In this document: one piece after another, positions 42,804 to 50,650 of the stretch | How positions within the stretch are numbered: position 1 is the first letter of the stretch | Layout of the letters: the number at the start of each line of letters is the position of its first letter | From: CADEFQ01 sp035433705 | Lineage (GTDB): Bacteria > Pseudomonadota > Gammaproteobacteria > Steroidobacterales > Steroidobacteraceae | Assembly: GCA_035433705.1 (NCBI GenBank) | Contig: DAORVK010000008.1 | Coordinates: 1 to 64,000, forward strand | DNA length: 64,000 nucleotides | Direction of reading: 5' to 3' | Translations under genes and position numbers: made by a program | Notes under the pieces: generated by a model | What the model was told of the DNA's origin: nothing | Seen by the model: only the letters and a program-made list of their open reading frames with translations | Databases searched by the model: none

Positions 42804-43879
42804 TGAAGTCCGTCGTCGTCGACAAGATCGCCTCCGTCACACAGGCCTTGAGCCTGACGCACGAAGTGCGCATTTCCACGGAGATTCCGGCCGAGGAAGG
42901 CGTGATCGTAGTCGTCGAGGTGCTGACCAACAAATCCACCTACAACACGCTCGAGCTGACGAGCGGGCGCATGGCGAAGGTCGGAAGGGGCGACGTCGTG
43001 GTCGGCGCGCTCGGACACCGCAAGGCGCTGTTCGGCTACTCGGGCCACGTGCCCGAGTCGATCAAGACGGGCGACGTGATCCAGATGCTCAATATCGGCG
43101 GCGTGCTCGGCATCTGCGATTCGATGAACCCCGACAAGGGCAAACCGTTCGACTGCCGCGTGCTCGGCGTCGTGCTGCAGTTTCCCTATCTCGGCGAACG
43201 CATCGGCGTGCCGGCGCGCGCAGGTTTTCGCCGGCTCGACTACGATGCGCCGCTCGATGCGAAAGGCGTGCCGGTCGTCGCGCTCGCCGGTACCTGCATG
43301 GAAGCCGGCAAGACTGCGGCGGCCTGCGCAATCGTCTCGCGCATGCGTCACCGCGGACTCGTGGTCGATGCGTTCAAGGCGACCGGCGTCTCGCTTCGCC
43401 GCGACATTCTCGCCATGGCCGATGCCGGCGCGCGCAACACGATGATCTTCACCGACCTCGGCGTCATCACGACGACGCCAAAGACGGGTCCCGCACTCAC
43501 CCGCACGATGCTGACGGAGTTGTCGACGGCGAAACCGGACGTGATCGTGTTCGAACTGGGCGATGGTCTGATGGGGACCTACGGCGTCGATTCGATCCTC
43601 TCGTGCGACGACATCAGGAGGGCGCTCACCGGTGTCGTGCTTTCGGCCAACGATCCGGTCGCGGCCTGGGGCGGAGTGCGGTTGCTGCGCGAGCGCTTCG
43701 GCATCGAGCCTTGCGTCGTAACTGGCCCCGCGACCGACAACGCGGTCGGTGTCGAGATCATCGAGCAGCAGATGAACGTACCGGGGTTCAATGCGCTCTC
43801 CTCGGGCGCTGCCCTCGGCGATCGCGTCATCGATGCGCTCGGCCTTTCGACGAAAGCCGCCAGGGCGCTCGCAGGATGA
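42800..43879 (+). CDS. P-loop protein of unknown function inside the arginine operon (DUF1611-like by eye)
   Basis: 359 residues. Residues 1-150 form a beta-rich domain (GVIVVVEVLTNKSTYNTLEL, VVVGALGHRKALFGYSGHVP). Residues 158-359 are a P-loop domain: Walker A-like GTCMEAGKT (164-172), then FKATGVSLRRDILAMADAG, and a Walker B-like segment PDVIVFELGDGLMGTYGVDS. The latter half recalls DUF1611/DgcN proteins, some of which N-acetylate D-glutamate. Start and stop overlap argG and argC by four bases each (ATGA), so it is firmly embedded in arginine synthesis. No N-acetylglutamate synthase is encoded here; I infer this protein may fill that step. This is a hypothesis, not an identification. Confidence 0.6.
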   Translation: MMKSVVVDKIASVTQALSLTHEVRISTEIPAEEGVIVVVEVLTNKSTYNTLELTSGRMAKVGRGDVVVGALGHRKALFGYSGHVPESIKTGDVIQMLNIGGVLGICDSMNPDKGKPFDCRVLGVVLQFPYLGERIGVPARAGFRRLDYDAPLDAKGVPVVALAGTCMEAGKTAAACAIVSRMRHRGLVVDAFKATGVSLRRDILAMADAGARNTMIFTDLGVITTTPKTGPALTRTMLTELSTAKPDVIVFELGDGLMGTYGVDSILSCDDIRRALTGVVLSANDPVAAWGGVRLLRERFGIEPCVVTGPATDNAVGVEIIEQQMNVPGFNALSSGAALGDRVIDALGLSTKAARALAG

Positions 43880-44958
43880 GCGCCGCGACGCGCATCCCGG
43901 CGATCGTGCTCGGTGGTACCGGTTACGTCTCGGGTGAACTGCTGCGCCTGCTCTCCTCGCACCCGCACTTCGCGATCGCGGGCATTCTTTCCGACAGCCA
44001 GCCGGGAGAGCCGGTCGCGAAGTCGTTCCGCCACCTTGCGCCTACGCTCGGCGGGCTCTGCTTCCGGAACCAGGCCGAAATCGGCTCGCTGGTCGCAAGC
44101 CTGCCGCGCGCGGCGATTTTCGGTGCGGCACCGCACGGCGTATCGGCTGCACTGATCGATGCGCTCCTCACGCGCGCCGCGGCAGCCGGAACCGATGCGC
44201 ATGTGGTCGATATCTCCGCCGATTTTCGCTACGCGAGTGCAGCGGCCTACGAGGCTGTCTACCAACACCCGCACGGCGCGCCCGCGCGCATTCGTGAGTT
44301 CACCTGCGCCGTGCCCGAGCAGCTCGCGCGCACGCCGACAAGGCATGTCGCGCACCCCGGATGCTTTTCAACCGCGACGTTGCTTGCGAGCGTGCCGCTC
44401 CTCGCGCTCGACCTCGTGACGCCGAGCCTGTTCGTTGCAGGCGTGACCGGCAGCACCGGCTCCGGGAGGAAGCCCGTGGAGGGCACGCATCACCCGCAGC
44501 GTCACAGCGACTTCTACGCTTACAACGCGCTCGCTCACCGGCATACGCCGGAGATCGCGGCTTGCGCGGCGGCGGCGAGCGGTATCAACGCGGATTTCGC
44601 CTTCGTGCCGCACTCGGGGCCGTTTGCACGCGGCATTCACGTGACGATACAGGCGGCGCTCAAGGCACCGACCGGCAGGACGGCGCCCGACACGGCCGCG
44701 GTACTCGCCGCGCTCGGCGATTATTACCGCGATGCGCCGTTCGTCAGCGTCACGGCCGAGGCGCCGCATGTAAAGGATGTCGCGGCGAGCAACTACGCGC
44801 GGCTTTCGGCAGCAGCAAACGGTCGCAGCGTTGCGGTGACCTGCGTCGTCGACAACCTGAACAAGGGCGCCGCGGGCGGCGCCGTGCAATGGATGAACCG
44901 CCTCTTCGACCTGCCGGAAACGGCGGGCCTCACCGCACCCGCGGCGGGCTGGACATGA
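43876..44958 (+). CDS. argC: N-acetyl-gamma-glutamyl-phosphate reductase
   Basis: 360 residues. The NADP-binding start is AIVLGGTGYVSGELLRLL. The catalytic cysteine lies in HVAHPGCFSTATLLA. SGINADFAFVPHSGPFARGIHVT contains the substrate-binding histidine. It reduces N-acetylglutamyl phosphate to the semialdehyde, step three of the acetylated arginine route. ATGA overlaps at both ends show tight coupling with the P-loop gene and argD. Confidence 0.95.
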   Translation: MSAATRIPAIVLGGTGYVSGELLRLLSSHPHFAIAGILSDSQPGEPVAKSFRHLAPTLGGLCFRNQAEIGSLVASLPRAAIFGAAPHGVSAALIDALLTRAAAAGTDAHVVDISADFRYASAAAYEAVYQHPHGAPARIREFTCAVPEQLARTPTRHVAHPGCFSTATLLASVPLLALDLVTPSLFVAGVTGSTGSGRKPVEGTHHPQRHSDFYAYNALAHRHTPEIAACAAAASGINADFAFVPHSGPFARGIHVTIQAALKAPTGRTAPDTAAVLAALGDYYRDAPFVSVTAEAPHVKDVAASNYARLSAAANGRSVAVTCVVDNLNKGAAGGAVQWMNRLFDLPETAGLTAPAAGWT

Positions 44959-46082
44959 GCGCGCTCGCGCCGGTCTTCGCGCAGTACCCGCTCGAAGTGG
45001 AGCACGCCGCGGGCGTGTGGTTGCACGCCCGCGGCGGACGGCGTGTACTCGATCTCTACGGCGGCCACGCGGTCGCCGCGCTCGGCTACGGGCACCCGGG
45101 GTGGACCCGCGCGCTGCAGGCGCAGGCCGCCGCGTGCAACTTCCAGAGCAACGCCGTACCGATGGCGGTGCGCGAGCGGGCGGCGGCGCGCCTGCTGCAC
45201 TTCGCAGGCGGCGCGTACGACAGCGTATTCTTCGTCAACAGTGGTGCGGAGGCGAACGAGAACGCGCTCAAGATGGCGTTCCGGATGACGGGGCGATCGC
45301 ACGTCGCCGCCGTCGAAAGCGGCTTTCATGGTCGCACTGCCGCGGCAGGCGCCATCACCTGGGGCGCGCGCGAGAAGTGGCATGCCTTTCCTCGCACACC
45401 GTTCGACGTATCGTGGATGCCGCGGCAAGACACAGCTGCGATCGCGCAGCACGTCACCCCTGACACGGCTGCGGTCATCGTCGAGCCGATCCAGGGCGTT
45501 GGCGGCGCTTTCGACCTCGGCGCGCCCTTCCTGCAGGCTCTTCGCCAGCGTTGCGACGAAGTCGGCGCGCTGCTCGTGTTCGACGAGGTCCAGTGCGGCA
45601 TGGGCCGAAGTGGGCACGCTTTCGCTGCGGACCTGTACAGCGTGCGCCCCGACATGATCACCACCGCCAAAGCACTCGGCAACGGCTTTCCCTGCGCGGC
45701 ACTCCTGATGACGCCTCGCGTGACGAAGGCTGTCAGGATGGAGACCCTCGGCACCACCTTCGGTGGCGGACCGATGGCTTGCGCCGCGATCGAAGCAGTG
45801 ATCGAGGCGATCGAGCGCGAAGACCTCCTCGCGAACGTGCGGCGCGTATCGCAGTACATTCGCGAGACCTGCCGGGTCGGCCCGGTGACCGGCTTTCAGG
45901 GCGAAGGCTTCCTCCTCGGCCTGCGCATGAACCGGCCCGCGAAGGAGCTGCAGGCTGCGCTGCTTGCGCGCGATATCCTCACGGGCACCAGCGGCGATCC
46001 AGAGGTGCTGCGCCTGTTGCCACCGTTCATCCTGCGGGAAGAACACGTGGATTTGCTGAAGGGGGCGCTCGCGACGCTGTGA
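44955..46082 (+). CDS. argD: acetylornithine aminotransferase
   Basis: 375 residues, class III PLP aminotransferase: FVNSGAEANENALKMAFRMTG, FHGRTAAAG, VIVEPIQGVGGAF, LLVFDEVQCGMGRSG and the PLP lysine in TTAKALGNGFPCAALL. It converts N-acetylglutamate semialdehyde to N-acetylornithine using glutamate. Length is slightly short but complete. Sixteen bases separate it from the carbamoyltransferase gene. Confidence 0.94.
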   Translation: MSALAPVFAQYPLEVEHAAGVWLHARGGRRVLDLYGGHAVAALGYGHPGWTRALQAQAAACNFQSNAVPMAVRERAAARLLHFAGGAYDSVFFVNSGAEANENALKMAFRMTGRSHVAAVESGFHGRTAAAGAITWGAREKWHAFPRTPFDVSWMPRQDTAAIAQHVTPDTAAVIVEPIQGVGGAFDLGAPFLQALRQRCDEVGALLVFDEVQCGMGRSGHAFAADLYSVRPDMITTAKALGNGFPCAALLMTPRVTKAVRMETLGTTFGGGPMACAAIEAVIEAIEREDLLANVRRVSQYIRETCRVGPVTGFQGEGFLLGLRMNRPAKELQAALLARDILTGTSGDPEVLRLLPPFILREEHVDLLKGALATL

Positions 46083-46098
46083 AGCGCGCGAGTCTCGC

Positions 46099-47103
46099 AT
46101 GCACCGCTTTCTCGACCTCGCCGATTTCAGTCGTGACGAGATCACCGCGCTGATCGATCTTGCGCGTCATCTTGAGCAGCACCCCGAACCGCGCGCGCTC
46201 GCGGGGCGCATGCTCGGCCTCGTGTTCTTCAACCCGTCGCTGCGCACCCTCGCCTCCTTCCAGGCCGGCATGGCCCGGCTCGGCGGCACCTCGTTCGTGA
46301 TCACGCCGGGCCAGGGCACCTGGCAACTCGAGACGCACCTCGGCGCCGTGATGAACGGCGCCGCTGCAGAGCACGTGCGCGAGGGGCTGCCCGTGCTCGC
46401 TTCCTATTGCGATGCGCTCGGCATCCGTGCGTTTGCCGAAGGCAAGGACCTTGCACGCGACCTCGCCGAGACGCAGTTCAGCGCGATGGCCGAAGTGATC
46501 GACAAGCCGCTCATCAATCTCGAGTCGGCGATGAACCACCCCTGCCAGTCGCTTGCGGACTGGAAGACCCTGGACGACCTCGCTGTGCCGCGACACGCAA
46601 AGTTCGTGTTGTCCTGGGTACAGCACCCTCGCGCGCTGCCTCTCGCAGTGCCGGCCGCCACCGTGCACATGGCGGCGATGCGCGGCATGGAGGTGGTCGT
46701 GCTGCGCCCGGAAGGCTACGGCCTGCCACCCGAAGTCATGGACAAGGCGCGCACCGCGGCGGCCGGGTCGGGTGGTTCAGTCCGCGAGACCGCGAACCGC
46801 GCGGAAGCGCTCGCCGGTGCGCAGGTGCTCTACGCGAAGGAATGGGGTTCGACGACGCACTACGGCAATGCCGAAGGTGACGCCGGTCTGCGCGCGGGCC
46901 TGAGCGGCTGGTGCGTGACTCCGGAGTGGTTCGACCTGACCGACGCAGAGTGCAAGTTCATGCACTGCCTGCCCGTGCGCCGCAACGTCGCCGTGGCAGA
47001 CGCAGTGCTCGACAGTCCGCGCAGCATCGTGCAGCGCGAAGCCTTCAACCGCATGACCGCGCAGATGGCGGTCCTCTACCGCATGCTTTCCCGGGGAGTG
47101 TAA
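46099..47103 (+). CDS. argF': N-acetylornithine carbamoyltransferase
   Basis: 334 residues. The carbamoyl-phosphate motif reads FNPSLRT (44-50) instead of the STRT of ordinary ornithine carbamoyltransferases. Trp75 (GQGTWQLE) and Glu91 (AEHVRE) sit where acetylornithine-specific enzymes carry their marker residues. NHPCQSLADWKTLDDL, KEWGSTTHYG and FMHCLPVRRNVAV complete the fold. It makes N-acetylcitrulline from N-acetylornithine, the route known from Xanthomonas. The acetyl rather than succinyl preference is inferred from Glu91 and the family. An N-acetylcitrulline deacetylase (argE') must be encoded elsewhere. Confidence 0.92.
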   Translation: MHRFLDLADFSRDEITALIDLARHLEQHPEPRALAGRMLGLVFFNPSLRTLASFQAGMARLGGTSFVITPGQGTWQLETHLGAVMNGAAAEHVREGLPVLASYCDALGIRAFAEGKDLARDLAETQFSAMAEVIDKPLINLESAMNHPCQSLADWKTLDDLAVPRHAKFVLSWVQHPRALPLAVPAATVHMAAMRGMEVVVLRPEGYGLPPEVMDKARTAAAGSGGSVRETANRAEALAGAQVLYAKEWGSTTHYGNAEGDAGLRAGLSGWCVTPEWFDLTDAECKFMHCLPVRRNVAVADAVLDSPRSIVQREAFNRMTAQMAVLYRMLSRGV

Positions 47104-47111
47104 AGACCGCC

Positions 47112-48050
47112 ATGATCAAGCACCGCGACGACCAGGCACTTGCCGTCCGCTCGCTACGCAGCGCAGCGCCGTACATCCGCATGTACAAGGGCAAGACCTT
47201 CGTGATCAAAGCCGGCGGCGCCGTGTTCGGCGACACCACGGCAACACGGGCGCTGATCGAGCAGATCGCGATCCTGCACTATTTCGGCGTGCGCGTCGTT
47301 TTCGTGCACGGCGGCGGACCGCAGCTCACGGAACTCACCGAGGCGCTCGGCGTACCGACCCGCATGGTGCAGGGCCGCCGCATCACGGACCAGAAGTCGA
47401 TCGACGTGACCGCGATGGTGCTGAACGGCCTCATCAACACGCGGGTGCTTGGCATCTGCCGCGAGCTGAATATCGAGGCGGTCGGTGTGAGCGGCGTCGA
47501 TGCAGGCCTGGTCACGGCGCACAAGCGCCCGGCGGTGAAGATGAGCGACGGCGAAACCGTCGACTTCGGCTTCGTCGGCGATATCGATGCCGTCGATACC
47601 ACTGTACTGAAGAAGCTCCTCGACAACGGATTGATGCCGGTGGTGAGCCCCCTGTCAGCCGATGCGAACGGCACGCTGCTCAACATCAACGCCGACACGG
47701 TGGCATCCGCGATCGGCGCGGCGCTCAACGCCGAGAAGCTGATCCTGTGCACCGGCGCGCCCGGAATCCTCGAGAATGTGGCGGACCCGGGCTCGGTCGT
47801 CTCCTACACCGACCTGCCGGGGCTCAAGCGCCTGCGCGACAGCGGCGCCATCAGCGATGGCATGCTGCCGAAGGCAAAGGCGATCGAGGACGCGATCCGC
47901 GGCGGCGTCCGCCGGGTGCACGTCATTGCGTACACCTCCCCCGAGAGCATCCTCGCGGAAGTGTTCACCAACGAAGGCACCGGCACGCTGATCGTTGCCG
48001 ACGTCAACGCGCTCAGTACGGCGGAGCAGCAGCAGAGCAGCGGCACATGA
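47112..48050 (+). CDS. argB: acetylglutamate kinase
   Basis: 312 residues. The amino-acid kinase fold shows FVIKAGGAVFGD, FVHGGGPQLTEL (substrate loop), GICRELNIEAVGVSGVDAGLV and LLNINADTVASAIGAALNAEKLI. An N-terminal helix of about 25 residues is typical of the arginine-sensitive hexameric form, so feedback inhibition by arginine is likely. Unlike Xanthomonas ArgB it has no fused GNAT (N-acetylglutamate synthase) domain: the chain stops soon after the kinase fold. It overlaps argH by four bases. Confidence 0.95.
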   Translation: MIKHRDDQALAVRSLRSAAPYIRMYKGKTFVIKAGGAVFGDTTATRALIEQIAILHYFGVRVVFVHGGGPQLTELTEALGVPTRMVQGRRITDQKSIDVTAMVLNGLINTRVLGICRELNIEAVGVSGVDAGLVTAHKRPAVKMSDGETVDFGFVGDIDAVDTTVLKKLLDNGLMPVVSPLSADANGTLLNINADTVASAIGAALNAEKLILCTGAPGILENVADPGSVVSYTDLPGLKRLRDSGAISDGMLPKAKAIEDAIRGGVRRVHVIAYTSPESILAEVFTNEGTGTLIVADVNALSTAEQQQSSGT

Positions 48051-49234
48051 CGCGGCTCTGGGACAAGGGGGCGCCGCTCGACGCGCGCGTCCTTGCCTAT
48101 ACCGCCGGCGAAGATTACGCGCTCGACGAGCGGCTCGTCCGCTACGATGTCGCGGCCTCGATCGCGCACGCCACGATGCTGCATGCGCAGAAGCTCCTTT
48201 CCGACGCGGACTGCAAGTCGATCGAAAGCGGCCTCCTCGCCATCGGCGCCGCACACGCACGTGGCGAGTGGCATGTCGAGCTCGCAGACGAAGACGGCCA
48301 GACCGCACTCGAGAAGCGCCTGACCGCGCGCATCGGCGAGGCGGGCGGTCGCGTGCATCTCGGCCGCTCGCGCAACGATCAGGTGCTTGCAGCGCTGCGC
48401 CTCTACCTGCGTGATGCGATCGAGCAGCTGCGCGCGGCCGCGGGCGCGGTCGCCGACGCGCTCGACACACTCGCAGCGCGCGAAGGCGGGATCCCGCTGC
48501 CCGGCTACACCCATATGCAGCAGGCGATGCCGAGCTCGGTGGCCCTTTGGGCGGGCGGCTTCGCCGCAGAGCTGCGCGACGACGCAGAGGGGCTGCGCCT
48601 CGCGCACCGACGCGCCGCGAAGAGCCCGCTCGGCTCCGCCGCGGGCTATGGCACACCTGGCCTGCCGCTCGATCGCGATGCGACGCGCGCTGCACTCGGA
48701 TTCGCAGCCGTGCACGAGCCGGTGACAGCGGTGCAGCTCTCGCGCGGCAAGGCCGAGGCACAGGTGCTGTTCGAGGTCGCACTCACGATGCAGGACCTCG
48801 GCCGGCTCGCCGCCGACCTGCTCCTCTTCTATACGCAGGAGTTCGCGTTCGTCGAGCTACCCGACGCCTTCACGACCGGCTCCTCGATCATGCCGCAGAA
48901 GCGCAATCCGGACGTCTTCGAGCTGGTGCGCGGGCGCACGGCGACTGCACACGCGAGCCTCGTCGAGGCACTCGGCATTGTCGCAAAATTGCCGTCGGGC
49001 TATCAGCGCGACCTGCAGTTGCTCAAGGCGCCGCTCTTTCGCGGCATCGACGTCGCGTTGCAGTCCCTCGATATCATGGCGGCGGCTGTCGGTGCCGTGC
49101 GTTTCAGGCGCGAGAGCATCTCGCTCGATCCGGCCATACACGCCGCCGAAGAGGCGAACGCGCTCGTCGTTGCAGAAGGCGTGCCGTTTCGTGAGGCTTA
49201 TCGCCGCGTGGCCACGCGACTGCGCAAGGAGTAA
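48047..49234 (+). CDS. argH: argininosuccinate lyase, short form
   Basis: 395 residues. Fumarase-superfamily motifs are HLGRSRNDQVLAALRLYLRD, PGYTHMQQAMPSSVALWAGG and the catalytic loop GSSIMPQKRNPDVFEL. It splits argininosuccinate into arginine and fumarate. Typical ArgH has about 460 residues; this one ends after GVPFREAYRRVATRL and lacks most of the usual C-terminal cap. The gene is intact and ends three bases before the thioesterase start, so the short form is probably genuine. Confidence 0.92.
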   Translation: MTRLWDKGAPLDARVLAYTAGEDYALDERLVRYDVAASIAHATMLHAQKLLSDADCKSIESGLLAIGAAHARGEWHVELADEDGQTALEKRLTARIGEAGGRVHLGRSRNDQVLAALRLYLRDAIEQLRAAAGAVADALDTLAAREGGIPLPGYTHMQQAMPSSVALWAGGFAAELRDDAEGLRLAHRRAAKSPLGSAAGYGTPGLPLDRDATRAALGFAAVHEPVTAVQLSRGKAEAQVLFEVALTMQDLGRLAADLLLFYTQEFAFVELPDAFTTGSSIMPQKRNPDVFELVRGRTATAHASLVEALGIVAKLPSGYQRDLQLLKAPLFRGIDVALQSLDIMAAAVGAVRFRRESISLDPAIHAAEEANALVVAEGVPFREAYRRVATRLRKE

Positions 49235-49236
49235 GC

Positions 49237-49665
49237 ATGGCAATCTGGTTCGAGCGCCCCACCCCCGAGTCCCTGAACGCGTTCCGGGTGAACACCCTCG
49301 TGGCGCATCTTGGCATCAGCTTCATCGAGGTGGGTGACGATTTCCTGCGGGCCACGATGCCGGTCGATGCGCGCACGCAGCAGCCATACGGCGTGTTGCA
49401 CGGTGGCGCTTCGGTGGCGCTTGCGGAAACGATGGGCAGCACTGGCGCCGTCGCCTGCGTGGACCGGAGTCGATACCAGTGCTTCGGGCAGGAGATCAAT
49501 GCCAACCACCTGCGTCCCGTATCGAGCGGGCTCGTCACGGGCACCGCACGTCCCTTCCACATCGGCGCACGCAGCCAGGTCTGGGGAATTGAAATCCGCG
49601 ACGACCGGGACCATCTCACCTGCGTCTCGCGCATCACGCTCGCCACCGTCGAACGCCGCGTATGA
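49237..49665 (+). CDS. hotdog-fold acyl-CoA thioesterase (PaaI/YbdB type)
   Basis: 142 residues with the hotdog signature YGVLHGGASVALAETMGS (the glutamate is the likely catalytic base) and NANHLRPVSSGLVTG. It hydrolyses aryl- or acyl-CoA thioesters; the natural substrate is not evident. It begins three bases after the argH stop, so it is transcribed with the arginine operon, though a role in arginine synthesis is not obvious. The miniature RAYT-like palindrome follows two bases after its stop codon and may act as its transcript end. Confidence 0.9.
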   Translation: MAIWFERPTPESLNAFRVNTLVAHLGISFIEVGDDFLRATMPVDARTQQPYGVLHGGASVALAETMGSTGAVACVDRSRYQCFGQEINANHLRPVSSGLVTGTARPFHIGARSQVWGIEIRDDRDHLTCVSRITLATVERRV

Positions 49666-49666
49666 T

Positions 49667-49739
49667 TGGTGCCGGGTTTTCGGTTATTCGGCTATTGGCG
49701 GCAGCGGCCAATAACCGAATAACCGAAAACCCGGCACCA
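49667..49739. repeat. 73-bp palindromic miniature element with RAYT-element ends
   Basis: The right arm (49710-49738) is identical to 29 bases of the RAYT terminal repeat. The left arm (49668-49696) differs by one base. An inner stem ATTGGC/GCCAAT encloses a seven-base loop. It sits directly after the thioesterase stop codon, the same kind of site as the full element at 1282-2371. It has no coding content. It reads as a non-autonomous REP doublet mobilised by the RAYT, and in RNA it would form a long hairpin. Confidence 0.88.
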
Positions 49740-49756
49740 CGCTTGGAGGGCTTGCG

Positions 49757-50173
49757 ATGAATGGGACTACCCAGCCGACCGCCGGCCTCGATCCAGGCCT
49801 CGTCACCTACACCAACGTCATCTACGGACTGCACGCGCTCTCGGTGCTGATCGGCATCACGGGTCCCGCGACCGTGGTCGGCAACTTCGTTTTCGGGCTG
49901 CCGTCCATCATCGCGGTGATCATGAACTATGCGCGCCAGTCTGAAGCCCGCGGTACCTGGCTCGAGTCGCATTTCCGCTGGCAGATCCGCACTTTCTGGT
50001 TCGCTTTACTGTGGATCGTCGTGGCCGGAGTCATATCCGCGCCTCTTGTGCTGCTGCTCGGCCTGGGGATTCTGACGTTCTTCCTCGCCGCGCTGATTGT
50101 CGCGATCTGGATCGTCTACCGCGTTGCGCGCGGCTGGCTCGCGCTGCGCGATAAACGGACCATGTACACGTGA
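49757..50173 (+). CDS. DUF4870-like membrane protein
   Basis: 138 residues with three or four membrane spans. The segments YGLHALSVLIGITGPATVVGNFVF, INYA-like IMNYARQSEARGTWLESHFRWQIRTFW and the closing VYRVARGWLALRDKRTMYT are typical of DUF4870/YccF-neighbour small membrane proteins of unknown function. A weak GGAGGG lies about ten bases upstream. The stop overlaps the GTG start of the lptM-like gene. Confidence 0.78.
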   Translation: MNGTTQPTAGLDPGLVTYTNVIYGLHALSVLIGITGPATVVGNFVFGLPSIIAVIMNYARQSEARGTWLESHFRWQIRTFWFALLWIVVAGVISAPLVLLLGLGILTFFLAALIVAIWIVYRVARGWLALRDKRTMYT

Positions 50174-50355
50174 GGTGCGCAGCCCTGATCGCAGCGCTGC
50201 TGCTGTCCGCCTGCGGACAGAAGGGGCCGCTCTACCTGCCCGAGCCGGCCGGCAACGTCATCGTGCGACCGACGCAGACGCCACCAGCACCGCCACCGGC
50301 GACCGAAGACACGGACAAAGCGAAGGAAAGGAAGCCGGGCGAGCCACTGCCCTGA
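50170..50355 (+). CDS. lptM: LptM (YifL)-like small lipoprotein
   Basis: 61 residues from GTG 50170, overlapping the upstream stop by four bases. A lipobox LSAC is followed by GQKGPLYLPEP, the GQKGPLYxP motif that defines LptM/YifL. The rest is Pro/Glu/Lys-rich. In E. coli LptM helps the LptD/LptE lipopolysaccharide translocon mature by mimicking LPS. It usually sits before lysA and dapF; neither is here. Confidence 0.85.
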   Translation: MRCAALIAALLLSACGQKGPLYLPEPAGNVIVRPTQTPPAPPPATEDTDKAKERKPGEPLP

Positions 50356-50373
50356 TCGGGTACGCGATCGCGG

Positions 50374-50574
50374 TCAGCCGACCGGCTTTCCCCGCAATAC
50401 GCGCGCGGGTAGAAGGATGATCGACTTGAGGAGCTCGAACACGCCGCCCACCGCGATACCGAGCAGCCGGAACGGCAGCAGAATCAGCCAGATGATCGGG
50501 TAAAGCACGAGCGCCAGCAGCGCGAGCGGCCAGCAGACCACGAGCAGCAGCAGCCAGAGCAGAAATCCGACCAT
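50374..50574 (-). CDS. small two-span membrane protein, 66 aa
   Basis: From ATG 50574 (GAGGTGCGTACC upstream) the product is VGFLLWLLLLVVCWPLALLA followed by YPIIWLILLPFRLLGIAVGG and a basic tail (PARVLRGKPVG). Similar short Leu/Trp-rich proteins are scattered in proteobacteria without known function. It converges on the lptM gene and is divergent from the metal regulator at 50651. Confidence 0.6.
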   Translation of the reverse strand: MVGFLLWLLLLVVCWPLALLALVLYPIIWLILLPFRLLGIAVGGVFELLKSIILLPARVLRGKPVG

Positions 50575-50612
50575 GGGTACGCACCTCGACAGGCCCGCAC
50601 TATAGCGCAGCC

Positions 50613-50644
50613 TTGACTCTGGACCCTGGTCCAGAGTGCATACT
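50613..50644 (+). promoter_or_regulatory. MerR-family operator/promoter
   Basis: TTGACT (50613-50618) and CATACT (50639-50644) are 20 bp apart, the long spacer typical of MerR-controlled promoters. A perfect palindrome with ten-base arms ACTCTGGACC (50616-50625) and GGTCCAGAGT (50628-50637) fills the spacer. The outer arms match the ACTCTGGA/TCCAGAGT pattern known from ZntR-type sites. The predicted transcription start falls on the ATG at 50651. Confidence 0.82.
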
Positions 50645-50650
50645 GCGCCC

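Noticed and set aside
46099..47103. Ordinary ornithine carbamoyltransferase (argF)
   Set aside because: The FNPSLRT motif and Trp75 fit the acetylornithine-specific family rather than the STRT type.
47112..48050. Bifunctional ArgB-ArgA as in Xanthomonas
   Set aside because: Only 312 residues, all accounted for by the kinase fold; no GNAT domain follows, and argH begins immediately.
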